Source: Bacteroidota bacterium
GTDB taxonomy: Bacteria; Bacteroidota; Bacteroidia; J057; JADKCL01
Direction: 5' to 3'
DNA: 64,000 nucleotides
Assembly (NCBI GenBank): GCA_016718825.1
Contig: JADKCL010000003.1
Location: 1 to 64,000, forward strand
A model generated the notes under the pieces. The model was not told the DNA's origin. It was given only the letters and a program-made list of their open reading frames with translations, and made no database searches. Of this stretch, positions 18,889 through 25,815 are shown piece by piece (within the stretch, counting starts at the first letter, position 1; each line of letters starts with the position of its first letter). The translations under genes and the position numbers were made by a program.

Positions 18889-19770
18889 ATGATGTCCATT
18901 TATCAAGACTTGCCATGCCCCAGAAAATCAGAAGGTTGTCTAGGAAAGATTCCTGCAAATCTGAGTTCCTGCCCTACCTGTAACACACAAGTCGCATCTC
19001 CCAATGTGCGGATGGCAGATATCCCAGAAGAGTGTGCTGCATTACAAGAACGATACCAAGCTGCGCTTTTACTTGCAGAGGGAAATGGGGCATCGGCGAC
19101 ATTTCAGGAACTGGAAAGAAAATTGAACCGTTCGCAAGCTGTAATCAATATGAGTCCCAGCTTTGTCGAGCAGATGCTAACATATTCAAACACGCTTTAT
19201 TCTTCCTACCAAGCCCAAGTTGGTGCTGGTACGCGAAAACCAGCCGAATTAGTGAATGATCGTAAGCGCTTGGCAGTAGAAGACATGTTGTTTGGGAGTA
19301 TTGGAAAGGAAATTGCCTATTCTGCGCTTTCTCCGGATGGCACCGGACTATGGTCGTATGGCGATCTTGCCGTAACGCTTCGTGATGTATCCGTTGCGCA
19401 TCGATCCTCATTATTGGAGGAGAACTCTTTTGACTTCATGAAGACGCATAAGATTGAGTTGATGGCTGAATCGCTTCCGCTGGGCTATCGTTCCACCTGG
19501 AAAGGACGTTCCCATCTTGGCGCTGCCAAACTTGCAGCGGAGCTGCATGAAACGATGAGTGATTCAGAAATTAATGCACTGATTTTGACCTCAGATGGTG
19601 ACAGAGGGGTTGATAAATTCATTGAAATCCATATCTTTGGTACGTTTGATAATAATGCAATAGCGAAGGTTGTCAGTCGAGTTACCCGAAAGTCTGGAAA
19701 GGTCAATGTTGTTCTTTCTGGAATCAAGGACAAGGCTAAAAAACTCGGGATCGAATTTCTAAATGTTTAA
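18889..19770 (+). CDS. Zinc-ribbon protein, first gene of an unrecognised TPR cassette
   Basis: 293 residues (MMSIYQDLPC...; either Met may start). The N-terminus is a zinc ribbon with cysteine pairs CPRKSEGC and CPTC at about 10-35. A helical segment (60-130) follows. The C-terminal domain reads YGDLAVTLRDVSVAHRSSLL, GYRSTWKGRSHLGAAKLAAE and INALILTSDGDRGVDKFIEI. The YGDxxVTL...RSSLL stretch is faintly like the core of ADP-ribosyltransferase/DUF3626-type toxin domains, but this is a weak resemblance by eye. The stop overlaps the TPR gene by 8 bases, so the two are coupled. There is no signal peptide and no membrane segment: a cytoplasmic protein. Function unknown. Confidence 0.75.
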   Translation: MMSIYQDLPCPRKSEGCLGKIPANLSSCPTCNTQVASPNVRMADIPEECAALQERYQAALLLAEGNGASATFQELERKLNRSQAVINMSPSFVEQMLTYSNTLYSSYQAQVGAGTRKPAELVNDRKRLAVEDMLFGSIGKEIAYSALSPDGTGLWSYGDLAVTLRDVSVAHRSSLLEENSFDFMKTHKIELMAESLPLGYRSTWKGRSHLGAAKLAAELHETMSDSEINALILTSDGDRGVDKFIEIHIFGTFDNNAIAKVVSRVTRKSGKVNVVLSGIKDKAKKLGIEFLNV

Positions 19771-22342
19771 GCAAGTCATCATATCTGGCAGCACGGCAAG
19801 CGCATTCGTCTTGAAAGGTCGTCATTGGGAGATGCTAGAGGCTGATGGTGGCTCCAGTTGGCGACCCTGCAAATCTCAGCAGCTTCTAAATGTCACCTCC
19901 TTAACGCAGGATTGGAAGTTATTGGAGGACAAAAAGCTCAATTACGGATCTGTCGAGTTATTACTTCAAGAGGCAACAGAGCGGCACGATGTCTTGCACT
20001 TTTTCTTAATGGGCTTGGACTCAGACTTTTCTCATTCCACACGTACGGATGCGCTTTCTTACTGCGCAGAGTTGCTCGTGAAGCCATTCTTGCTTGCCCA
20101 CTTGGAGGGCATACTCTATTCCACAGCTGCTCCGGCGAAGGCCGAATTTGAATCAGCAATTCAGATCAGTCACGTTGCTGGGCTAGTGGAGATTTGTGCC
20201 TTGCTCAAAGATGTTTGGCAAAAACGACAAGCGATTACAGACCTTGCATTGGGTTGGTCACGATTTTTTCATGAACAATTTGTCGAGGAGGGGACAAAGG
20301 ATGCTTTGCGCTTGGAACTGATGAGGAATGGGTATTTCAAGACCATTTCGCGAGTACTTTTTCATGGGGGTTTTTCGCAGCTAGACACACTTGTGGTGAT
20401 GCATTCGCGACTCAAGAATCCAGTGTCGAGGTTGAGTGCTCCGCTTGTGTTGCAAGAGTTTCATGGTCTCCTGCGAGAATCGCTTGGGATCAAGGTTGCA
20501 GATACTGCTAATCGGAAGCTAGAGGACGATCGGGATGAGCGCTTTGGCGAGGAGAATGATGAATCCGTGGAGGATCAGATTCGTGACTGCCTAGAAAGAT
20601 ACTTAATTGAAGGAAAAGGAAAGCCACTGACAAAAAAGTATTTTAAAGGTTTAGAAGTCAAATCACGAGTAGAGGAGGCAATTTCGAAGATTGAAATGGC
20701 TTTGTACGCCAAGGATCTTGTAATCGCGATGCAAGGACTTTTGCATTTGATTCAGTACCAGATCAACTATAGCTACCGCGAGAATATTCTCAAGTCTTGT
20801 ACCAATTTGATCAACATTGCACGAAAACAAGGGAATATTGATTTCATGGAATCAGTTTTGGTGGCAGCTCAAATCTTGGATTCTGAAGACGCTGCATTTT
20901 TGACAACGAAGGCTGAAATTTTAAAGTCGCAGGGGAAGCTCAATGAGGCCCTCAACGCTTATGACGGAGTGATTCAGCGATTCCCAGACAATGTAATTGC
21001 AAGAAGTGGTCGTGCCGAAGTACTAAAGTCGCTGGGCAAGCTCGAAGAAGCACTTGCAGCTTACAACGATGTGATCAATCAATTCCCTGAAAATTTGGTG
21101 GCAGGGAATGGACGCGCAGATATCCTTAAGTCACAGGGAAAGCTCTGCGAAGCACTTGCGGCCTATGACATGGTGATCCTGAAATTTCCAGAGGATGTCG
21201 TGGCATTAAGTGGTCGTGCCGAAATTATCAAGTCTCTTGGAAAGCTCGACGAGGCACTTGCCATCTACGAAGGTTTAATCCGCAAGTTTCCTCAAGATGT
21301 TTACGCTATGACCGGTTTGGCCGAAGTATTGAAATCGCAGGGCAAGCTCGACGAGGCACTCACCGCTTACAACAAAGTTATCAAGCAATTCCCAGAAAAT
21401 GCGGTGGCAAAGAGTGGCCGAGCCGAACTTCTAAAATCGCAGGGCAAACTCGAGGAAGCTCTATTCGCCTACGACAGTGTGATCCTGCAATTTCCAGAAA
21501 ATGCGGTTGCAAAGGCGGGGCGCGCAGAAATCCTAAAATCCCAAGGAAAGCTCGACGAAGCACTTTCCACCTACGAAGGGTTAATACGCAAGTTTCCTCA
21601 AGATCTTTATGCTTTGACGGGGCAAGCCGAAATATTGAAATCGCAAGGAAAGCTCGAAGAAGCGCTGGCCGCGTACGACGCAGTGATCCAGCAATTCCCA
21701 GAAAATGTGGTGCCAAGGACTGGCCGCGCCGAACTCCTTAAATCGCAAGGAAAATTCGAAGAAGCGCTGGCCGCGTACGACGCAGTGATCCAGCAATTCC
21801 CAGAAAATGTGGTGGCGATGAGTGGTCGAGCCGAAATCATCAAATCGCAAGGAAAGCTCGAAGAGGCTCTCGCTGCTTACGAGGGAGTTATCCGCCAATT
21901 CCCAGAAAATGTGGTAGCAAGGACTGGTCGAGACTCGATTTTGCTATTACAAGGTAAGATTTCAGCGACCACGATATTTGCAAAGTTGCCCGCCAAACCA
22001 CAAGGACGACAGGAATGGGTATCTTATCACTTGGGTTGTATGGCTCTGATTCGTGAGGGTGAATTGGATTCTGCGATTGATAGATTAGCGTTTGCTCTGG
22101 AGGCAAATCCTTTCAAATTGGATCATCCTTACTTCATTTCTGCGATGGCTACGGCACTCATCTGCGATCATAGGTTTGTAGAGGGGCTATCATGGCTTGA
22201 TAAGCAACCTGATTTTGGCCAATCTGACATCGCCCAAGCCAGAAATCGAATTTTGAGAGCCCATGCAATGTTTGCCCAGGAGAAGCGACAAGAAGGGATT
22301 ATACTGCTCAGTCAGATCTCGACAATGGTGCTGTTATCGTGA
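19763..22342 (+). CDS. Large TPR protein with ten near-identical repeats
   Basis: 859 residues. An N-terminal domain (1-360) of unknown fold begins MFKQVIISGSTASAFVLKGR and contains a very acidic linker (DDRDERFGEENDESVEDQ). Residues 383-722 are ten tandem 34-residue TPR units of consensus RAEILKSQGKLEEALAAYDA plus VIQQFPENVVARTG; units 8-10 are almost identical. A C-terminal helical domain (WVSYHLGCMALIREGELDSA ...) follows. TPR arrays bind peptides or proteins. Expansion of identical units points to recent duplication or a fast-changing recognition surface. It overlaps the zinc-ribbon gene upstream by 8 bases, and its stop is shared with a GTG-started small frame downstream. Confidence 0.85.
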   Translation: MFKQVIISGSTASAFVLKGRHWEMLEADGGSSWRPCKSQQLLNVTSLTQDWKLLEDKKLNYGSVELLLQEATERHDVLHFFLMGLDSDFSHSTRTDALSYCAELLVKPFLLAHLEGILYSTAAPAKAEFESAIQISHVAGLVEICALLKDVWQKRQAITDLALGWSRFFHEQFVEEGTKDALRLELMRNGYFKTISRVLFHGGFSQLDTLVVMHSRLKNPVSRLSAPLVLQEFHGLLRESLGIKVADTANRKLEDDRDERFGEENDESVEDQIRDCLERYLIEGKGKPLTKKYFKGLEVKSRVEEAISKIEMALYAKDLVIAMQGLLHLIQYQINYSYRENILKSCTNLINIARKQGNIDFMESVLVAAQILDSEDAAFLTTKAEILKSQGKLNEALNAYDGVIQRFPDNVIARSGRAEVLKSLGKLEEALAAYNDVINQFPENLVAGNGRADILKSQGKLCEALAAYDMVILKFPEDVVALSGRAEIIKSLGKLDEALAIYEGLIRKFPQDVYAMTGLAEVLKSQGKLDEALTAYNKVIKQFPENAVAKSGRAELLKSQGKLEEALFAYDSVILQFPENAVAKAGRAEILKSQGKLDEALSTYEGLIRKFPQDLYALTGQAEILKSQGKLEEALAAYDAVIQQFPENVVPRTGRAELLKSQGKFEEALAAYDAVIQQFPENVVAMSGRAEIIKSQGKLEEALAAYEGVIRQFPENVVARTGRDSILLLQGKISATTIFAKLPAKPQGRQEWVSYHLGCMALIREGELDSAIDRLAFALEANPFKLDHPYFISAMATALICDHRFVEGLSWLDKQPDFGQSDIAQARNRILRAHAMFAQEKRQEGIILLSQISTMVLLS
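20909..21928 (+). repeat. Ten 102-bp tandem repeats inside the TPR gene
   Basis: The DNA repeats in 102-base steps coding for 34-residue TPR units. The word ttcccagaaaatgtggt recurs at 21 kb with exact spacing in the last three units. It is a coding repeat, not a CRISPR array. Confidence 0.9.
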
Positions 22343-22458
22343 GTCAGGCTAAAACTGCGCTTACGAGACGATTTGTCGATGAACCCGATGTTCAACTGAT
22401 CCCGCAATTGGATTCGGAAATATGGGAGGCTGAATTCAGGCTGCAAATGGTTGCTTAA
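22339..22458 (+). CDS. Small frame coupled to the TPR gene (39 aa), possibly truncated
   Basis: GTG at 22339 overlaps the TPR stop (GTGA), a classic coupling arrangement. It opens 39 codons (SQAKTALTRRFVDEPDVQLI ... SEIWEAEFRLQMVA) ending in TAA at 22456. Composition is protein-like. It may be a genuine mini-protein or the start of a third cassette gene whose remainder is lost; the following 200 bases have no continuation. Confidence 0.35.
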   Translation: MSQAKTALTRRFVDEPDVQLIPQLDSEIWEAEFRLQMVA

Positions 22459-22665
22459 CCCTAGCGCAGCACCACTCGCATCCCTGTTTTAGTACTGCCC
22501 TGTCCAAGTTCGCAACAAGCCACAAGGTCGACGCATTCCGCCCACCCGCCAAATCAACCCATTCGCCCAAAATCTGTCCCTCCTACCCTGCTTTCTTTTT
22601 CTTTTGCATCCATGTAACCCTACACGGACATTCACCGTAAGGGTCAACAAGAATTCAAAATCAAG

Positions 22666-23067
22666 ATGAAAGAGACATAGGTTCCTCACGAAAAGCGCCC
22701 AAGCAGACTTACCGTCATTACCCGTCGTGACCTGACGCCGGGATATCAAGCCGTTCAATCTGGACATGCTGTTGTCGAATTTTTGATGCGCTATCCGCAA
22801 GTGGCTGCGCGTTGGCATCTGCATTCCAACCATCTGATTTTCTTGTCCGTAGCCGATTTGCCCGCTTTGCAGGAGTTGCTTGCCTGCTTGCAATTGGCCG
22901 GATTGTCGTGTGCTGCTTTTTACGAACCTGACATCGGCGAAACGCTCACCGCCTTTGCTGTGGAACCTTCACCGCTTGTGCGCAAGTTTTGTGGCCGGTT
23001 GCCCTTGTGCCTCAAGGAGTGCAATTCCGAAGCGCTCCTTTCACCCAAACCCATTCTAAATCAATAA
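22666..23067 (+). CDS. PTH2-type peptidyl-tRNA hydrolase with in-frame UAG
   Basis: From ATG 22666 the frame reads MKET, TAG (22678-22680), then VPHEKRPSRLTVITRRDLTP, GYQAVQSGHAVVEFLMRYPQ, a middle with LIFLSVADLPALQELLACLQ, and YEPDIGETLTAFAVEPSPLV. This is a PTH2 fold: TVITRRDL strand, GxxAVQSGHAxxxF helix, FLSV strand, EPDIGxxxTAxAxEP. PTH2 enzymes cleave peptidyl-tRNA or bind tRNA. Between the TAG and an ATG at 22783 there is no ATG, GTG or TTG that would keep the first strand and catalytic helix. The intact enzyme needs read-through or an unseen start. A CUA-anticodon tRNA lies 1 kb downstream. Otherwise it is a pseudogene. Confidence 0.75.
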
Positions 23068-23072
23068 AAAAC

Positions 23073-23390
23073 ATGAATAAATACCACCATTTGCAGCAAG
23101 AACTGCAAACCAACGGCCAAGGCAAGATGAAATGCTATGGCCAATCGATGTTGCCGATCCTGAAAAGCGGCTCCTTGCTCACCTTCCAACGACAAGACAG
23201 CTATGCCATCGGCGACATTGTGTTTTGCAAGGTCAAGGGGCGCTTCATTGATGCGCACAAGATCATCAAGCAGCATCCGCAGCGCGGCTTCCTGATCGCG
23301 AACAACCATGGCCATGAAAATGGCTGGACCAAGGTCGTCTTCGGCCGCGCCATCCGCGCTGAATATCAAAACGAAACGAAAGAATTATGA
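23073..23390 (+). CDS. S24/S26 peptidase-like (LexA/signal-peptidase fold) protein
   Basis: Start at ATG 23073 (MNKYHHLQQELQTNGQGKMK), 105 residues. It contains CYGQSMLPILKSGSLLTFQR, the catalytic-serine motif of the S24/S26 fold (G-x-S-M-x-P-x-x), then YAIGDIVFCKVKGRFIDAHK, which places the lysine-side strand, and FLIANNHGHENGW. No DNA-binding N-terminus or membrane anchor exists, so it is the bare peptidase core. It sits 5 bases after the PTH2 gene, probably in one transcript, and is followed within 10 bases by a tRNA 3'-half-like sequence (GGTTCGAATCC at 23401). Its target is unknown. Confidence 0.8.
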   Translation: MNKYHHLQQELQTNGQGKMKCYGQSMLPILKSGSLLTFQRQDSYAIGDIVFCKVKGRFIDAHKIIKQHPQRGFLIANNHGHENGWTKVVFGRAIRAEYQNETKEL

Positions 23391-23509
23391 CACCGACATA
23401 GGTTCGAATCCGAGATCCGCCGCTGCGACTTTTTATCAAACCAGCGCAGTCCGAAAGGATAGCATTCACTTTTATTGAACACAATTTTTACCTCAAAAAC
23501 ATTAAAAAA

Positions 23510-23951
23510 ATGAAAACGAAAATACATCCAACGACCTATCGCACATGCGATGCAACTACGATTACCGACCGACTGATGCAAGCCATCGCGCAGGTGCAGG
23601 ACCATGCCCAAACGCGTGGCTACCGGCAAACGGGCGACATTCCCACTGTGCAGGCACTCCACGCCGGCGTACAAGCCGCGACGCAAACGCTTCGGAAGCG
23701 CCTGCTCAAGCGCGCCGAAGCGGTTGCAGAAGAAAACCAACTTGCGCAGTTCCAATCGATTCCTGCACCTCGTATGCATGCGCTTGCTCGCCTATGGGCC
23801 TGAAGCACAGGTCGCGCGCGTGGACGTATCCGAGCAGGAAGCGGCGATCCGCGCAGCGCGCCAAGCTTGGTTGAAAGCCCGAAGCGAGGCCGAAGCCAAG
23901 CGTTTGGCTTATGTCGCGGAAAAAGGTGATTTTTACAGGCGCATCGTTTGA
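23510..23951 (+). CDS. Unknown helical protein of the tRNA islet, frameshifted
   Basis: The frame starts MKTKIHPTTYRTCDATTITD and continues through KRAEAVAEENQLAQF, after which an extra base near 23751-23753 shifts it. The +1 frame continues NRFLHLVCMRLLAYGPEAQV, ARVDVSEQEAAIRAARQAWL and ends GDFYRRIV with TGA at 23949-23951. Restored, it is about 146 residues, strongly helical and Ala/Arg-rich. Its G+C content is visibly higher than its neighbours. I recognise no family. Its stop lies 34 bases before the suppressor tRNA, inside a conserved hairpin segment that is repeated at 27 kb. Confidence 0.6.
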
Positions 23952-24057
23952 TGCGCAGCCGCTTGGGCGATCCAGGCGGCATTTGCGGGCATAGTTCAAA
24001 TGGTCAGAACGGCCGACTCTAAATCGGCTAGTGCGGGTTCGATGCCCGCTGCCCGTA
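23949..24057 (+). repeat. Hairpin plus tRNA module, intact copy
   Basis: The sequence gcgcagccgcttgggc...ggcggca contains a stem gccgc (23958-23962)/gcggc (23976-23980) and leads into the suppressor tRNA. The same layout, with the same 23-base hairpin length, recurs decayed at 27049-27155. Confidence 0.7.
23985..24057 (+). tRNA. Amber suppressor tRNA, anticodon CUA
   Basis: 73 bases fold into a complete cloverleaf. The acceptor gcgggca pairs with tgcccgt (G1-U72 wobble), and A73 is the discriminator. The D-stem is gttc/gaac, the anticodon stem gccga/tcggc, and the T-arm gcggg-ttcgatg-cccgc. The 7-base anticodon loop is ctctaaa, so U33 is followed by C34 U35 A36: anticodon CUA, reading UAG. 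All stems are intact, which argues against random decay. The charged amino acid cannot be told from sequence alone. The 3' flank resembles that of tRNA-Leu(UAA) at 7.86 kb. A PTH2 gene with an in-frame UAG lies upstream. Confidence 0.9.
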
Positions 24058-24149
24058 CAAAAGTCGGCTCCGCCTACTGTTGCAGTGTGAGGGCGGAGTT
24101 TGAGTGAGGAGAAAAAAGCGAATTCGTATCTTCGAATCCATTTTACCTA

Positions 24150-24225
24150 GAGGGAGAAGCTCAGTGGAAGAGCGTTCGGCTAGCTAAGCCGAATGTCGCG
24201 GGTTCGAATCCCGCCTCCCTCTCCA
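24150..24225 (+). tRNA. tRNA with expanded 9-base anticodon loop (GCU-centred)
   Basis: The acceptor gagggag pairs perfectly with ctccctc. T73 and an encoded CCA follow (24223-24225). D-stem gctc/gagc and T-arm gcggg-ttcgaat-cccgc are sound. The anticodon stem ttcgg/ccgaa encloses nine bases, ctagctaag, instead of seven. If the outer C and G pair, the loop is tagctaa with GCU as triplet but A instead of U at position 33. Class I variable loop (4 bases), so it is not a normal tRNA-Ser. The decoding specificity is undetermined. Confidence 0.85.
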
Positions 24226-24228
24226 ATC

Positions 24229-24300
24229 GTTTGTGTAGCTCAGCGGAGGAGCATCTGGTTCATACCCAGAAGGACGCTGGTTCAATTCCAGCCATGAACG
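24229..24300 (+). tRNA. tRNA with CAU anticodon (Met or Ile2 type)
   Basis: The acceptor gtttgtg/catgaac pairs with two G-U wobbles. Anticodon stem tctgg/ccaga encloses ttcatac (U33, anticodon CAT), and T-arm gctgg-ttcaatt-ccagc is present. CCA is not encoded. The first base pair is G-C and the acceptor is A+U/G-U rich, so initiator identity is unlikely; elongator Met or lysidine-modified Ile2 are both possible. Confidence 0.88.
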
Positions 24301-24301
24301 A

Positions 24302-24374
24302 CGGGGGGTAGCTCAGTTGGAAGAGTCCTTTCTCTGCAAGAAAGTGGTCGCCGGTTCGAATCCGGCCCCCCCAG
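24302..24374 (+). tRNA. tRNA-like gene, anticodon best read UGC, non-canonical C33
   Basis: D-stem gctc/gagt, anticodon stem ctttc/gaaag, T-arm gccgg-ttcgaat-ccggc and a G6/C6 acceptor fold well. The anticodon loop is tctgcaa: with normal numbering this gives UGC (Ala) but C at position 33. A one-base shift would give U33-GCA (Cys) but breaks the stem. The first acceptor pair is C-A. Only 1 base separates it from the CAU tRNA, so the two are probably cut from one precursor. Confidence 0.75.
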
Positions 24375-24459
24375 CTACGGAGTGTGAGAGGGAGTGTGAG
24401 AGCGAGAGACATTGTATTTGTGCGGTTGGTAGAAATTTTGCGTTTGGTTTTACTGCATT

Positions 24460-25815
24460 TTGATTGGGTTTATTTTGGCGAATTCTAGGGAGCATATCGA
24501 AGCGCTGCTGCAGGTTCACAAGGACCTGCTGGAGGAGATTTTGCAGGGGCTTGCCGACTTTCCCGAATTGGCGGAGGAGGAAACGCGGCTCAAAAGCTTG
24601 ATTGCCAAGATCAACCGCAAGGCGCGGAAACAAAATCGTGCGGTTACTCAGGAAAACATTCGGAGTGAGGATGCCGCAAAAATTGCTGCTTCCGTCCTCT
24701 TTCAACGTAACGACGAACGGCAAGTCGGTTTGCCATTGTTGAATGCATCCTCCGAGCATGCAAGCGAATTGACCCAATCCAAAAACTGCTATTGCTGCAA
24801 GTCGCCGTTCAAGCAACTGCACCATTTTTACCATCAGCTTTGCCCCGATTGTGCAGCGGAGAACTTCGCCAAACGGAGCGTCAAGGCCGACCTGCGGGGC
24901 AGAATCGCCCTCGTGACCGGCGGCAGGATCAAAATCGGATCCGAAATCAGCTTGAAATTGCTGCGTTGGGGTGCAAAGGTGATCATTACGACGCGTTTTC
25001 CTGCGAATGCCCTCGCTGCGTTTCAGGCCCAAGAAGATGCATCCGAATGGTTGGACCGCTTGGAGATTGTAGGCTTGGACTTGCGGAATTTGCAGGATGT
25101 CGAGCAGTTGATCATACGCTTGCACCGCGACCTCCCCTATTTGGATGTGCTCATTCACAATGCAGCCCAAACCGTCAAGCGCCCCATCGAATTTTACGCG
25201 CCGTTGTTGGCCAAGGAAACGAACAGCCAACTCCTCGAAGACAAGGCTTCGCTCCTGCCCGGATTGCCCTCGCCTCATTTTCCGGCCGGGAAGACCGATC
25301 TCTATGGGCAGCAAGTGGATTTGCGTCCGGTGAATTCATGGTTGCAACCCTTGGACGAAGTGACTTTGCTGGAAATGTTGGAGGTGCAATTGGTGAATGT
25401 CACGGCACCTTTTCGACTGAATAGTGCCTTGAAACCACTGATGGAGCGCTCCCCGTTTGACCGGCGTTTCATCGTGAATGTCTCGGCGATGGAGGGTGTA
25501 TTCAACCGCAACTACAAGAGCCCCAACCATCCGCATACCAATATGGCCAAGGCCGCACTCAACATGATGACGCGCACGGCAGCCGAAGGTTATGCGCAGG
25601 CGGGCATCTACATGACGAGCGTGGACACGGGATGGATCACCGATGAAAATCCGGCGCCGAAGCGGGAAAACTTGCGGAACCAAGGTTTTGTGCCGCCTTT
25701 GGACGTGATCGATGGCGCGGCACGGGTATTGGACCCGGTTGTCGAGGGCATCCATCAGCCGCAGACACCGTTGTTTGGCGTATTTCTCAAGGATTACAAG
25801 ATCAGCCCATGGTAA
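24460..25815 (+). CDS. SDR-fold protein with N-terminal zinc knuckle, no ATG start
   Basis: 451 residues from TTG 24460 (TTG 24475 is the alternative); there is no in-frame ATG for over 300 codons. N-terminal helices (EHIEALLQVHKDLLEEIL) are followed by a zinc knuckle with CYCC and CPDC at about 110-130. A short-chain dehydrogenase domain comes next: VTGGRIKIGSEISLKLLRWG (nucleotide loop), LDVLIHNAAQ (NAG motif) and FIVNVSAMEG (serine strand). The usual YxxxK reads TNMAK, so the catalytic tyrosine is a threonine and ordinary oxidoreductase chemistry is doubtful. It overlaps the LRR gene by 7 bases and follows four tRNA genes, suggesting a role with them. Confidence 0.82.
   Translation: MIGFILANSREHIEALLQVHKDLLEEILQGLADFPELAEEETRLKSLIAKINRKARKQNRAVTQENIRSEDAAKIAASVLFQRNDERQVGLPLLNASSEHASELTQSKNCYCCKSPFKQLHHFYHQLCPDCAAENFAKRSVKADLRGRIALVTGGRIKIGSEISLKLLRWGAKVIITTRFPANALAAFQAQEDASEWLDRLEIVGLDLRNLQDVEQLIIRLHRDLPYLDVLIHNAAQTVKRPIEFYAPLLAKETNSQLLEDKASLLPGLPSPHFPAGKTDLYGQQVDLRPVNSWLQPLDEVTLLEMLEVQLVNVTAPFRLNSALKPLMERSPFDRRFIVNVSAMEGVFNRNYKSPNHPHTNMAKAALNMMTRTAAEGYAQAGIYMTSVDTGWITDENPAPKRENLRNQGFVPPLDVIDGAARVLDPVVEGIHQPQTPLFGVFLKDYKISPW

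Noticed and set aside
20909..21928. Regular repeats resembling a CRISPR-like array
   Set aside because: The period is 102 bases, in frame, with no variable spacers; it encodes TPR units.
22489..22893. 134-codon minus-strand frame near the PTH2 gene
   Set aside because: Half of it is antisense to the PTH2 domain and it has no protein-like pattern.
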